64,000 bases of DNA, from assembly GCF_020687245.1 (NCBI RefSeq), contig NZ_JAJEQG010000006.1, positions 36,870 through 100,869 of the forward strand, given 5' to 3'. The DNA is from Faecalibacterium longum CLA-AA-H243 (GTDB taxonomy: Bacteria > Bacillota > Clostridia > Oscillospirales > Ruminococcaceae). Made by a program: the position numbers and the translations under genes. Under the pieces are notes generated by a model. That model did not search any database. It worked only from the letters and a program-made list of their open reading frames with translations, and had not been told where the DNA came from. Of this stretch, positions 17,461-26,628 are shown piece after piece; position 1 is the stretch's first letter; the number at the start of each line of letters is the position of its first letter.

Positions 17461-17571
17461 TCGACGATTTGTAACGTGAATCATGGCAAACATGAAGATA
17501 ATTAAACACCATCTTGCGCAGGGCCTTACATCGCTGTATAATTCTGAGTAACCGACTTTACTTAAAGCATA

Positions 17572-17758
17572 GCCTCTCCCTTTGGGAGAAGTGTCATCGC
17601 TTGCGATGACGGAGAGGGCAAGGCCGCTGGCAAAGCCACACAAGCTCAGCGAGCGTATCACTCTGACAAAGAGCCTGCCTATCGCTGTGCGGTGGGCTTT
17701 ATCGCACAGTGCTTGCCCTCTCAGGCGCTCCCGCGCCAGCTCTCCCAAAGGGAGAGCC
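17572..17758. repeat. MITE-like palindromic element with terminal inverted repeats
   Basis: GCCTCTCCCTTTGGGAGA at the left end and TCTCCCAAAGGGAGAGCC at the right form terminal inverted repeats of about 17 bp around a GC-rich interior (CATCGCTTGCGATGACGGAG and CAGGCGCTCCCGCGCC). It shares the GACGGAGAG end with the other dispersed repeats but has different terminal stems. Confidence 0.65.
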
Positions 17759-17782
17759 AATTATATAATAGAAAGGAATATT

Positions 17783-18988
17783 ATGAAACTTACAGAATGG
17801 AACGCCCGGCTCCACGGGCTGGTCATCTTCCGCGCCCTGCTGGACGATGACGTCATTGCAAAATTTGTTGACCTCACCGACCGGATGGCCGCTGCCCCCC
17901 AGAGCACGGGAGCCGTGTGCGACGCTGCCGCTTCTTTCGAAGCAGCCCTCTTCGAGCACACCACCAATTTCGGCGAATACCTTTCCGCTGCCGTCCTCGA
18001 AGCCGAGACGGTCTGTGTCCGGCAGGCGGCTGTCAGCGAAGTGCCGCCCGTTTTGCAGACTGCACTGGACAATGAGCTGGACTTCCTGCGGCAGCTGTGC
18101 AGCCTGACGCTGGACGAGCTTCTGGACGCCGCCGGTGCCGCCGACAAGCTGCCTTTCCTGCCCCGGTGGGAGACAAAGGCCATCGACCTCCACGCCGCCT
18201 ACGCCCAGCGGATGAGCGAGGTGGGCAAAAAGGGCTACGGAATGTTCGCCAAGCACCACGTCTTCACGGTCGAGAACGGCCAGCTGGTGCCGGTGCGCTA
18301 CCCCGACCCCCAGCGCCTCGACGAGCTGCCGGGCTATGAGCAGGAGCGGGAGAAGGTCATCGCCAACACCCGCGCCCTGCTGGCCGGGATGCCCGCCAAC
18401 AATGTTCTGCTCTACGGCGACGCCGGTACGGGCAAGTCCAGCACCGTCAAGGCCATCGCCAACGAGTTCGCCGCCGACGGCCTGCGCCTCGTGGAAGTCA
18501 AGAAGAACCAGCTCTATCAGATCCCCGATTTGATGGACAAGCTGGCCGCGAACCCACTGAAGTTCATCCTCTTCATCGACGATTTGAGCTTCACGGCCAA
18601 TGACGACAACTTTGCGGCCCTGAAAGCCATCCTCGAGGGCAGCGTGGGCGGCAGAGCCCGGAACATCGCCGTTTACGCTACCTCCAACCGCCGCCACCTC
18701 ATCAAGGAGACCCTCTCCGACCGCACCGGCGACGACATCCACGAGGCCGACACCCGTCAGGAGCTGATGAGCCTTTCGGCCCGGTTCGGCCTCACCGTCA
18801 CCTTCCAGCGGCCTGAGAAAGCCCGGTTCGAGGTCATCCTCACCGAGCTTGCCAAACAGCACGGCATCGAGATGCCCCACGACGAGCTGCTGACCAAGGC
18901 CGAAGCCTTCGCCATCCGTGCCGGAGGCCGCAGCCCCCGCGTCGCCAAGCAGTTCATCGAGCAGTGCGCCGCAGGAGTGCAGAAGTAA
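17783..18988 (+). CDS. DUF815-family AAA ATPase
   Basis: The start is ATG 17783 behind GAAAGGA; a longer frame reaching into the repeat element is rejected. Of the 401 residues, the C-terminal two thirds form an AAA domain: Walker A NVLLYGDAGTGKSSTVKAI near residues 210-228, Walker B KFILFIDDLSF, and ATSNRRHLIKETLSDR, which with the Walker motifs is the mark of DUF815 proteins. The N-terminal third is helical and unassigned. The family is widespread in bacteria, but I know of no established role. The gene stands alone between a repeat element and a convergent gene. Confidence 0.8.
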   Translation: MKLTEWNARLHGLVIFRALLDDDVIAKFVDLTDRMAAAPQSTGAVCDAAASFEAALFEHTTNFGEYLSAAVLEAETVCVRQAAVSEVPPVLQTALDNELDFLRQLCSLTLDELLDAAGAADKLPFLPRWETKAIDLHAAYAQRMSEVGKKGYGMFAKHHVFTVENGQLVPVRYPDPQRLDELPGYEQEREKVIANTRALLAGMPANNVLLYGDAGTGKSSTVKAIANEFAADGLRLVEVKKNQLYQIPDLMDKLAANPLKFILFIDDLSFTANDDNFAALKAILEGSVGGRARNIAVYATSNRRHLIKETLSDRTGDDIHEADTRQELMSLSARFGLTVTFQRPEKARFEVILTELAKQHGIEMPHDELLTKAEAFAIRAGGRSPRVAKQFIEQCAAGVQK

Positions 18989-19002
18989 ATAAAAGGAACG
19001 AT

Positions 19003-19701
19003 TCAAATCTTCGAGAGTTCCCTCATAGAATCCCTCTGGAGGCATTCTCTTCGGATGCCCCGGACCACAGCACCGGAATCCTGCAAAAAATGCGAGAGTT
19101 CATACTGCGCAAAAGCGTGGCCCTTATCCGAGACGAAGATTTTCCCCTCCGCAAAGCTCACGGTGAAACCCCGGAATTCAAATGTAAGGCCGTTGTCCGG
19201 TTCATTGATGGTGTCGCCCCAGACGGCCCGCTTCAGGGCCGAACAAAGACGGTATTCTTCCTCCGTGCGGAGCCAGAGTTCCGGCGTCTGGACACTGTGC
19301 TCCAGCAGGAACAGGTTGGTAAAATCCCTTACAAAGCCCGTTTCTTTGGCCTCGATGGGCCGGTTCAGCTGCTTCCATTCCCGGATGTCGAAGCGGTAAT
19401 AAAAGTTTCCTTCCGTCCCTCTCCGGGGGCTGACCTCTGTGATGGCGCTCCGGCGGACGGCGCTGCATTTCGTGACTTCGCCGTAGTACCGGACGCCCGC
19501 CTGTGCGCCGAACACATACTGCGACTGGTAAAGGGCCACATAGCGGATAGGAAAATCACTGTCTTGCAGGCGCTCTGCCGGGATGTAATAAAAGCAGTCC
19601 TTCCGGCAAATATTCAGCTGCTGCGGGCTGCGCATAGTACCCACCAGTACATCCCGCACGGCCCAGTCCACTGCTTTCAGCTTCGCTTCCAGTTTCTCCA
19701 T
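19003..19701 (-). CDS. Conserved hypothetical protein
   Basis: The 232-aa product has no signal peptide or membrane segment. Visible blocks are RKDCFYYIPAERL, DFPIRYVALYQSQ, the YYRFDIREWKQL stretch and, near the end, FTVSFAEGKIFVSDKG. The middle includes RRSAITEVSPR. These are typical of a globular alpha/beta protein, but I recognise no family. The gene is convergent with the DUF815 gene, 14 bp between stops. It starts at ATG 19701 after a GGGGGCGGGCGAG site and is the last chromosomal gene before the integration scar at 19.8 kb. Confidence 0.7.
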   Translation of the reverse strand: MEKLEAKLKAVDWAVRDVLVGTMRSPQQLNICRKDCFYYIPAERLQDSDFPIRYVALYQSQYVFGAQAGVRYYGEVTKCSAVRRSAITEVSPRRGTEGNFYYRFDIREWKQLNRPIEAKETGFVRDFTNLFLLEHSVQTPELWLRTEEEYRLCSALKRAVWGDTINEPDNGLTFEFRGFTVSFAEGKIFVSDKGHAFAQYELSHFLQDSGAVVRGIRRECLQRDSMRELSKI

Positions 19702-19774
19702 CTCGCCCGCCCCCTGCTGTGCTTTATTTTATTGTACCGTCTTTTCTGCCGGGAGGCAAGATGCAGATAAACAA

Positions 19775-19806
19775 AAAAATCCGTTGTCATATGACAACGG
19801 ATTTTT
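19775..19806 (-). terminator. Palindromic terminator, probably the original one of tRNA-Val
   Basis: AAAAATCCGTTGTCAT and ATGACAACGGATTTTT form a perfect 16-bp inverted repeat. It stands two bases beyond a copy of the tRNA-Val 3' end, as expected if it once terminated that tRNA before the island inserted. Confidence 0.7.
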
Positions 19807-19808
19807 GA

Positions 19809-19854
19809 GTGGAGAATTAGGGACTTGAGCCCCAGACCCCCTGCGTGTGATGCA
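19809..19854 (-). other. attL-like copy of the tRNA-Val 3' part
   Basis: These 46 bp match 53080-53125 in the intact tRNA-Val gene at 44 positions, covering the 3' acceptor strand, T arm, variable loop and anticodon region. Beyond this point the sequence diverges, so it is not a functional tRNA. It marks the left end of the island. Confidence 0.8.
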
Positions 19855-19905
19855 TGATGACTTTTCGGTTTTTAGAACGATGATTCGTTAAATAGGCTTG
19901 ATTTG

Positions 19906-19924
19906 CTACAGATCTGCTACAAAC
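19906..19924 (+). repeat. Integrase arm-like repeat, left copy
   Basis: CTACAGATCTGCTACAAAC occurs again in the same orientation at 50249-50267, near the other end of the island. It contains two GCTACA units and may be a recombinase arm-binding site. Confidence 0.5.
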
Positions 19925-19942
19925 GGCAGTTTTTACCCAGCA

Positions 19943-20398
19943 CTAAATCTGCTGTTCTGGTTTTCTCGATTTTTGTTTTTTAGATTGTTTCTTTTGTTGG
20001 TGCAGTTCTTTCAAGTCTTCAATTGCCAGCTCTGGAGCCATGGTGTGGAACATCAGATAGTTTGTGTTCATGGTCTTCGCCGGAGCCTGCGCATAAATCT
20101 CCCTGCTGGGTTCGTTGGTCAGAATATGCCAATAACGGTAAAGGTAGCCTGTCCAATACATTACTTCTCTATCATAACGGGCATTGCCCTTTTGCGTCTG
20201 AGGGCACTCGTCTGCAAATTCCTCCAGAAGATATTCTTCTCCCGCCCACTGCATCCGGTTGTACTCTGAATCAAGATCACGGGCAACCTTAGAGCGCATG
20301 AACCGCTTCATGAAATCCTCGCTGTCATAGCCTGCTTGCAAAGAAAGCTCAAACAAGCGGCCCTGAATATCGCATAGTTTCAATTGAACCAGATCCAT
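19943..20398 (-). CDS. Partner protein of the DUF3990-like gene, possible antitoxin
   Basis: The 151-aa product contains YDREVMYWTGYLYRYWHIL and NYLMFHTMAPELAIEDL. The same pattern (YDR..YWTG....Y...LT, then Y..+H.M) is found in the partner of the second DUF3990-like gene at 42657-43340, which carries an extra HTH domain. The C-terminus is basic (KKQSKKQKSRK). Its start, ATG 20398 behind AAGGTGA, is six bases after the stop of the toxin-like gene. I infer a toxin-antitoxin type pair. No family name is known to me. Confidence 0.6.
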   Translation of the reverse strand: MDLVQLKLCDIQGRLFELSLQAGYDSEDFMKRFMRSKVARDLDSEYNRMQWAGEEYLLEEFADECPQTQKGNARYDREVMYWTGYLYRYWHILTNEPSREIYAQAPAKTMNTNYLMFHTMAPELAIEDLKELHQQKKQSKKQKSRKPEQQI

Positions 20399-20404
20399 AA
20401 CGAT

Positions 20405-21277
20405 TCACCTTCTCTGCTTTGCACCATCAAGGATTTCATCAAAAAAGCGGCCTTCTCTACGATACTCTTTGCAGATTTGGTTTGCAAATGCAATGCCATT
20501 ACTACGGTTCTGCTCGCTGGCCTTCTTCAGTGCCTGCCGTTCCATCCAAAGTAATTGGACTTCACGCTCAATCTTGACCGCATCACAGGCTTTCTGCGTA
20601 ATAGCAACATACTGACGTCCAAGTTTCAGAGCAGACAGACTTTTCACCAATGCCGTATCGGTAATCGTTCCTTCAAAAAAGCTATCCAGAACATAGAACA
20701 TTCTATCATTTGCAATGCTGCCAATCACCATGTCGTAGCCTTTATCCAGCTCCTGATACTTCTGGAAGAACTTCGTTCCTCGTGCGGCTTCCATTCTACC
20801 ACGATGATATGCTACCAGCATAGCCCATTCAATATCAGCCGGAACATCCAAAGTTTTTAAGCTATGAAGATCAACCGATAAAATATAAAAAACAGATTGC
20901 TCATAGTCACAGATCAGCGTAAGCGGCTGGAGCGGATCAGTTCCCATATAAAATCCAGCTCCGAAGTCACAGCGGTCACGGCTGGCTGGTTTGATTTTCC
21001 CCTGAATGCCTGATTTGGAGCCATGGTATAAAATCATTTTATCCGGATGCATAGCAGAGATTTCTGCAGCATCTCCGATAATAGCATCGTGTATAATTTC
21101 AGCCAACGTGATATGATTTTCTTCGCAAATCGCAAGCATTTTCTCCTGTGCAAGACGATTCGGCGTAGATTTTTCATTTTCCCAGCGGTTTACGGTCGCA
21201 AAGGACACTCCGATTTCATCCGCCAATTTCGACTGGCTCCATTGTAAAGCTGAACGAATCTCAAAGACTGTGTTCAT
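20405..21277 (-). CDS. XRE-type HTH fused to a DUF3990-like (ADP-ribosyltransferase-like) domain
   Basis: Residues 5-60 form a Cro/C1-type helix-turn-helix (SQSKLADEIGVSFATVNRWE). From about residue 78 a second domain starts with ILYHGSKSGIQG and DFGAGFYMGTDPLQ. The YHG motif with a following GFY segment is the N-terminal signature of DUF3990 and resembles the first motif of diphtheria-toxin-like ADP-ribosyltransferases; toxicity and activity are inference. It is the first gene of a two-gene operon with the 151-aa partner, and an inverted repeat overlaps its promoter, implying autoregulation through the fused HTH. Confidence 0.72.
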   Translation of the reverse strand: MNTVFEIRSALQWSQSKLADEIGVSFATVNRWENEKSTPNRLAQEKMLAICEENHITLAEIIHDAIIGDAAEISAMHPDKMILYHGSKSGIQGKIKPASRDRCDFGAGFYMGTDPLQPLTLICDYEQSVFYILSVDLHSLKTLDVPADIEWAMLVAYHRGRMEAARGTKFFQKYQELDKGYDMVIGSIANDRMFYVLDSFFEGTITDTALVKSLSALKLGRQYVAITQKACDAVKIEREVQLLWMERQALKKASEQNRSNGIAFANQICKEYRREGRFFDEILDGAKQRR

Positions 21278-21294
21278 CGGGCACCTCCCGCAAG

Positions 21295-21355
21295 TATAAC
21301 ATTTGTCATCAATTTTATTGTAGCAAACGTTATATCATACGTCAAGTATTATTTT
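21295..21355 (-). promoter_or_regulatory. Promoter and operator of the first DUF3990-like pair
   Basis: On the minus strand TTGACG, 17 bp and TACAAT (plus strand 21317-21322). Arms TATAACATTTG (21295-21305) and CAAACGTTATA (21324-21334) form an inverted repeat, 10 of 11 bases matching, that brackets the -10: a likely HTH operator. Confidence 0.7.
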
Positions 21356-21395
21356 CATCATGCACGTCACCCGCAGTCAATTATCGGCGCTCACA

Positions 21396-23324
21396 TCATT
21401 TTTTGAGCCGCAAATAATATTTTTCAAGGCTCTTATCGCAGACATCCACAATATGCAGCCAATCTTCCCGTGTCAGCTTGCGGAAGATGATGGGATTCAC
21501 CTCGATGGTCTCCATGTCCTTGCAGCGCATCAGGAATCGCATATCCTCAAAGCGCTTGAAGGGGTTGGAGAGGATGTTCTTCTCCACATCCTTCCGGGTA
21601 TAACCGCCCTTCTGGTAAATGCTGGTGGATTTCTCTGCGATCATCCCATGTGCCTTGCGGTCCTCATAGAAGTCAATAAAGTAGTCCACCACATCCGGCA
21701 GGGCAACTCTGCCGCTGCTGTCCATGTACTCATAGATTGCTTTGAGCAGCACCGGCTTGTAGGAGTAGCTCATGTCCATCGTTTCGATGAACTTCATGAA
21801 CTTGTCCGCCATATTCTGCGGCGTAATGAGATCCCAGCCATACTGTTTCGCAATGTTGCGGATGCTTTCCTCCCGGAAATAGTGGAACATCCGCTTATCA
21901 CCAAAGGGAATCGAAAGGTCCGGTTTGACTTTTCCGTCCTTGATGTAACGCTCCACCGTCTCGGACTGCACATCCACCATCCGAACGAACTCGATCTTCG
22001 AGATCATATCCTTGACGCTGTTCTGCCAGTTGAAAAGGTCGATGATCTCATAGTCAGACACATCGATCGGCACATCCAGCCACGCCTCCGGCTTTTCCCC
22101 CTGAAACAGCATATCCTGATCCAGCTTGCGCTTGTTCTCCGGTGCCAACACATAGGCCATGGGCTGATATTTTGCAATTTCGGCTGCATGGTCTACGCTG
22201 GCGCAGAAGATCACGGTCTTTTTGCCGTTGACGTACTTTAGATAGGTGTCAACGATCAACTGATTGCGTTCCGGGATGAACAGCTTGCTTTCCAGATCCT
22301 GCGAATTGTATTTGATGCCGTTGATCCGCACATCGGTCAGGTCGATGTTGGTCTTGACCCGGATGCAGCGAATCGGCACCAGTACGCCACGCTCTACAGC
22401 AGTTTTGAGATCCATTTTGTGGGCAACGTTCTGGAACAGCTCCATCATATCTTCGCCATCGCTGCGTTCCGGGGTAGCAGTCAGTCCCAGAATGAACTTC
22501 GGGTGGAAGTAGGTGAAGATTTTCTGATAAGTGTTGGCTGCCGCATGGTGGCATTCGTCCACGATCAGGTAGTCAAAATCCGTAGGCGAGAACTTTTCCA
22601 GATCCTTGGAGATACTCTGCACCGTTGCAAAAATGACCGTCTGGGTCATATCCTTCTGACTTCCGATGTACTCTCCCAAAGTCGCTTCCGGCTAGACCTT
22701 AGCAAAGGTTTCTTTTGCCTGCGACGCCAGCTTCAGGGCGTTAACCAGAAATAGTGCGCGTCCGCCCACTGCCTTGGCGTCCGTTGCTGCCGTGATGGTT
22801 TTTCCTACGCCGGTCGCATTGTACAGCAGCGCAATGGTCTTGCCGTTCTCTCGCATTTTCTGCAGGTTCTCGGTAGCCTCCTGCTGGTAATCCCGAAGCT
22901 CGATGGTCTGCCCCATCTGAACCGGCAGGTCCGCTTCAAACGCCTTGAACATGGGGCTGGTGCCCAGAAACGTAATCAGCTCGTCTTTGACCTTTTCCGG
23001 TTGCTTTTCCAACTGGCTGTAGATCCAACGGTATACTTTCCAGTTGTCATAGATCAGGCTGTTCTGTTTCAGGAGGTCATCAGCGTATTTGTTTTCGGAC
23101 ACCTTGCTCGGGTTGTGGTAGGTCTCACCGTCAATCTCGATTGCAATTTTGGATTCAGGTGATTCCAACGCAAAGTCGATATAGCGATGCCGTCCATAGA
23201 TGTCCACGCAGGGGTACTGGACCTGCAAATTTTCGGTTTTCTCAGGCCCAAAAGCCTCACAGAAGAGCTGTACAAACAGCTCCTCCGCACGGCTGTTGAC
23301 ACTGGTTGCTTTCATTGGCTCCAT
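21396..23324 (-). pseudogene. Nuclease-helicase defence-type gene interrupted by an amber codon
   Basis: One open frame of 643 codons is split by a single TAG at 22694-22692; the parts on either side are in the same frame. Residues 1-100 look like a DUF559/VSR-type nuclease (YIDFALESPESKIAIEIDGETYH, here quoted only in part). Then comes an SF2 helicase: Walker A LLYNATGVGKTITA, DEAH-like LIVDECHHAAA, and motif III GLTATPERSDG. The downstream half ends LEKYYLRLKK. A CAG to TAG change would explain the stop. It may be dead, or the downstream half may restart from TTG 22679 without a clear ribosome site. Type III restriction-like helicases of this make-up are common in defence islands. Confidence 0.75.
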
Positions 23325-23519
23325 GATGGCCTCCTAAAACGATATTCCCCATTAAGATTTATAATTTTATTGTATCATACGCAAAAGCTCTGTATAGTTT
23401 GTTTCTTTGGCAAGGTTTTCTGTCCTTGTTTCTTAATTCTATACCTTTATAAGAGAACTCATTGATTTTTTATTTGACTGACGTTTCCAAAAAGATAACC
23501 ATAATTTTTTCTCAAAAGA

Positions 23520-23544
23520 CTTAACTCTACTGCATCCATGGGCT
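23520..23544 (+). promoter_or_regulatory. Bipartite CRISPR-locus motif, copy 1
   Basis: CTTAACT, nine bases, then CCATGGGCT, preceded by a T-rich tract. The same spacing occurs at 28352 and 29643. This copy precedes the truncated helicase gene that leads into array 1. Confidence 0.55.
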
Positions 23545-23568
23545 TCTACTAAGCGAAAACACTTACAG

Positions 23569-24753
23569 TTGGAAGTGAAAGCGGGGTTTTACCATGGAAT
23601 ATACCGCCAGCACCGCGCCAGCCAGCCGGCCGCTGCCACCAAGCACCGCAACGAGCTTCTGGTGGATGCCGAGAGCTTCGCCTACATCTTTGCCAGCCCT
23701 AACGGTGAGCACCAGCAGGACCCGCTGGCCAAGGTCAAGACCGCCATGTTGCTGATCCAGAAGGACAGCGAAGCACGCGGCTATGCACCCTTCATCATGC
23801 GGCCCTCTCCTCTGTTCACCCACGGGTATTTCCTGCTCAACAGCGCCGATGCCGCCGCAGTCAACCGCATCTGTACCGGTGCTGCCACCCTGCAGGATGA
23901 GGCCGCCGGAGTCTATGACGTAGATCTTGCCCGCCTGTGGAGCAGCCGCTGGCAGAACGATTTTTCCTTTCCGCAGTTCAAGTACCTGCTGTACACCCAC
24001 AGCGACAAGCTGCCGCTGAATGCCCAACTGCACCTGACCCCCGCCATGCAGCTAACGCTGGAGTGGCACGCCAATGCGGATGCCCGTTTTTCCGTTCTGC
24101 TGCGCGCCCTGAAGGAGATCTTCTTCGAGGCTGCCCGCAGTGGCCAGTATCTCTACGATCGGGATGCCGCCGCCCGGCTGGCGCAGGCCACAGGCCTGAG
24201 CAGCACCCGTGCCACCAGTGCAGTGCGCGTAGTGCTGGCGGCTGTGCAGTCCTGGCAGCAGCATTCGTCCCGCCTGCAGCGCACCCGTGTGCTGCGCCGC
24301 GGCACCACGCAGGAAGGCGCAGAGTACAGCGTCGTGGACCCGTTCATCAGCGAGTTTTTCCACTGGCTGGAGCAGAGCTTTGCTGTTCTGCACAGCGGCG
24401 AGACCTGCCGCTATCTGCCGGTGAACGATTCTGTGCAGGGCAGCGAGCGTCTGGCCCCGGCTCTGGGCGTTCTGGAAGAGCTGGACCTGCTCCACTTTGC
24501 CCTTCTGGGCGGCTCCAACAGCCGCCTGTACCTCTACGTCAACCAGACCCAGACCCTGGAGCTGGCTGACCGCGGGTTCTACCGCAACCACCTGCTGGAG
24601 CGCATTGCCCAGCGCCACACCGATGCTGTGCGGCTGATGAGCTGGCTGTTTACCAGCGGCTTTTCCAGCGAGCAGCTTTGGGACCGCATCGAGGAATACT
24701 TTCTCGGCCTGCCCATTCAGGGCTTTGACGCCCCTTCTGTCGAATCGAGGTGA
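23569..24753 (+). CDS. 5'-truncated helicase-like gene (C-terminal region)
   Basis: The 394-aa frame opens at TTG 23569 without a convincing ribosome site and reads immediately into what looks like the internal and C-terminal part of a larger protein (LVDAESFAYIFASPNGEH, KTAMLLIQKDSEARGYAPF). No Walker motifs are present. The C-terminal RLMSWLFTSGFSSEQLWDRI and EYFLGL reminds me of the C-terminus of RecQ-like helicases in Clostridia, at moderate confidence. It is probably a remnant. It lies between the bipartite motif and CRISPR array 1, reading into the array, so its transcript may also carry the array. Confidence 0.5.
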   Translation: MEVKAGFYHGIYRQHRASQPAAATKHRNELLVDAESFAYIFASPNGEHQQDPLAKVKTAMLLIQKDSEARGYAPFIMRPSPLFTHGYFLLNSADAAAVNRICTGAATLQDEAAGVYDVDLARLWSSRWQNDFSFPQFKYLLYTHSDKLPLNAQLHLTPAMQLTLEWHANADARFSVLLRALKEIFFEAARSGQYLYDRDAAARLAQATGLSSTRATSAVRVVLAAVQSWQQHSSRLQRTRVLRRGTTQEGAEYSVVDPFISEFFHWLEQSFAVLHSGETCRYLPVNDSVQGSERLAPALGVLEELDLLHFALLGGSNSRLYLYVNQTQTLELADRGFYRNHLLERIAQRHTDAVRLMSWLFTSGFSSEQLWDRIEEYFLGLPIQGFDAPSVESR

Positions 24754-24831
24754 TCTTTATGCCTTATCTTTTCTGCTCCATCCGCGCTTCTCCGGTGTAT
24801 AGTTCTTTTCTTTTGACTCAATGTGTGGTAT

Positions 24832-25121
24832 AGTAAAACTACACCCCTCAAGGGGACGGAAAACATCGGTAGTCTGCCCATGCTTCTTGATATCCAATGA
24901 GTTCCCCGCAAGGGGACGGAAACAGATGTGTCCATCCCGTTTCAAGTTCTGAAACCGATTGCAATTTATCCCCACAAGGGGACGGAAACCAATCACGGAC
25001 AGTTTACCGATAGCCTTCATAATATTGCAATTTATCCCCGCAAGGGGACGGAAACTGCGGTAGTTTTTGACCTCGATCTTGTGCGGGATATTGCAATTTA
25101 TCCCCGCAAGGGGACAAAAAA
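24832..25121 (+). CRISPR. CRISPR array 1, five repeats, partly degenerate
   Basis: A 32-nt repeat ends TCCCCGCAAGGGGACGGAAAC, the inner CCCC/GGGG forming a hairpin with a GCAA loop. Good copies begin at 24958 and 25024; the copies at about 24832 and 24892 are degenerate in their 5' half, and the last one (25090-25121) has a decayed 3' end (GGGACAAAAAA). Well-defined spacers are 34 nt. The GAAAC-type 3' end and the decayed last repeat imply transcription on the plus strand. Confidence 0.93.
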
Positions 25122-25171
25122 GCACCTCTGCCACTGGCATTTGCCAGCAGCGGAGGTGCTTTGCTTTTTCT
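25119..25171. terminator. Terminator after array 1
   Basis: AAAGCACCTCTGC pairs with GCGGAGGTGCTTT, enclosing CTGGC/GCCAG, followed by GCTTTTTC. It also lies at the end of the convergent CARF-HEPN gene. Confidence 0.8.
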
Positions 25172-25182
25172 TATATTCTATT

Positions 25183-26628
25183 TTACAGGTTGGGAACTGC
25201 GCCTGCCGGAATCGTCTTTGTGACAGGCAGCGCCTTGACGCCTTGCGGGACGTTCCGCTTCAAGGGGCGGATCTCATGCAGGTAGGCGGCGATCTTTTGC
25301 AGGGTCTCTTTAATGTGCTCTGTATCCAGCGGCAGAACGCGCTCGCTCTGTAAGCCTAGGTCGCTGGCGCTGGCGTGATTGATCTGGTTGCGGTACTGCA
25401 TCACGCGCTGATAGAGCAGGGCAGCCTGCTCCAGCTGCGGGCGGATGGCAGGGTCGATGACCAGCTGCCCAGAGGCAAGCACCATATCCAGATAGTCGTG
25501 CATTTCTGCATTATTTGCTACGCCGAACAGCATATTGCCTTCTGCATCGTCCCGGCTTAGGGTCAGGCGCAGGTCTGTTGTATAGGGATATTCCTTCTGC
25601 ATCAAAGTCAGGCGGCAGAAATGGAAGTGGAACAGCGGGTACACCCACGGCTTGCCCTTGTTCTGCATCTGCGCTGACAGATACTCCCAGCCTTTGGGGG
25701 TGGGCTGCACAAAAATATGCTGGCAGACATATTCCGGCATCTGCTCGCACAGCAGGGTCAGCGCCTGCTGGTACATCCCGTGGCCGGCGCACCAGCTCAC
25801 CAGTGCAGGCAGCGCCTTTTCGCCGGAGGAAAGCAGCTCTGCAAACTCGGTACTGAAACGGTCTTTCAGCAGCCGGAAGAACAGGTCGGTCAGGTTCTGG
25901 CTCTTCTTGGGCGTCTTTTTCAGCGCCTGATCGATCTGGTTCAAATCGTCGTTCAATTTCTGCACCCGGCACAGCGCCAGATCTTCCGAGAACTGGTTGA
26001 TGCGGGTCAGCAGCGTGTGCAGCACCGGGTCTTTTTCGCCCTCGCTCCACAGATAGCGCTTCAGTTTTTGCGCGGTGCCAGTGGAGAAGAACTCGTCCAT
26101 GGCGGTAACAAAGTCGAACAGATCATACAGCTGGGTGCGGTCGTGCGCGACAGGCTCTTCCCCGCGCAGCTCCGCATAGATCACCCGGCGGGTCTCCACT
26201 TTGCGCAGGTCCCGCATACAGCGGGCAGCGGTCACCAGCAGCATGGCAGTGTCCCGCATGCCACCGGAAAGGTCGATGGAAAGGGTGTCCCCTTCGTTGA
26301 TCTTTTCCAGCAGCTGCGAGATGGCCTGAAACTGCTTTTTCTCGTCATCCATGCTGTCCGGCACTTCGATCACCACCAGCCGTTCTTCCGGGATGCCCAC
26401 CCTGCGCAACGCATCGCGGAAATATTCCAGCGTGGTGCAGGTGCTGCCGTCCGGCATTTCCACCACAGCTTTTTTGCGCACCGTCTCGCTGCACAGTGCC
26501 AGAATGCAGTCCGGGGTCTCCTTTTCCTTTATCAGGTACCGCACCGCGCCCTCGTTGGTCTGGGTCTTGTAGTTCTGGTTTTTCGGGCTCATATATAAAA
26601 GTAAAACATCGCGTCCCATCTTATCCAT
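25183..26628 (-). CDS. CARF-HEPN ribonuclease (Csm6/Csx1 family)
   Basis: The 481-aa protein has an N-terminal CARF-like Rossmann domain with the ligand-loop motif SIDLSGGMRDTAMLL near residues 115-130, and a C-terminal HEPN domain with the RNase motif RNQINH (R-x4-H) near residue 411. Such proteins are activated by cyclic oligoadenylate made by Cas10 and then cleave RNA non-specifically. An intact cas10 with a GGDD motif is 3 kb away on the other strand, which fits. Its first eight bases overlap the end of the sigma-like gene, so it is the third gene of a CARF-sigma-CARF/HEPN operon. Confidence 0.85.
   Translation of the reverse strand: MDKMGRDVLLLYMSPKNQNYKTQTNEGAVRYLIKEKETPDCILALCSETVRKKAVVEMPDGSTCTTLEYFRDALRRVGIPEERLVVIEVPDSMDDEKKQFQAISQLLEKINEGDTLSIDLSGGMRDTAMLLVTAARCMRDLRKVETRRVIYAELRGEEPVAHDRTQLYDLFDFVTAMDEFFSTGTAQKLKRYLWSEGEKDPVLHTLLTRINQFSEDLALCRVQKLNDDLNQIDQALKKTPKKSQNLTDLFFRLLKDRFSTEFAELLSSGEKALPALVSWCAGHGMYQQALTLLCEQMPEYVCQHIFVQPTPKGWEYLSAQMQNKGKPWVYPLFHFHFCRLTLMQKEYPYTTDLRLTLSRDDAEGNMLFGVANNAEMHDYLDMVLASGQLVIDPAIRPQLEQAALLYQRVMQYRNQINHASASDLGLQSERVLPLDTEHIKETLQKIAAYLHEIRPLKRNVPQGVKALPVTKTIPAGAVPNL

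Noticed and set aside
17264..17512. Short minus-strand ORF over the ilv leader
   Set aside because: The region is a T-box riboswitch with its promoter; a protein here is not supported.
19809..19854. Second tRNA-Val gene
   Set aside because: The match stops in the anticodon region; the 5' half and D arm are missing, so it is an attachment-site copy.
23594..23760. ATG 23594 as the start of the gene before array 1
   Set aside because: It is in a different frame from the conserved helicase-like sequence and gives a Pro/Ser-rich nonsense peptide.
24717..25140. ORFs across CRISPR arrays 1 and 2 (also 29287-29768) with repeating RPLAGI- or SPQGDD-like peptides
   Set aside because: The repetition is only the translated CRISPR repeat.
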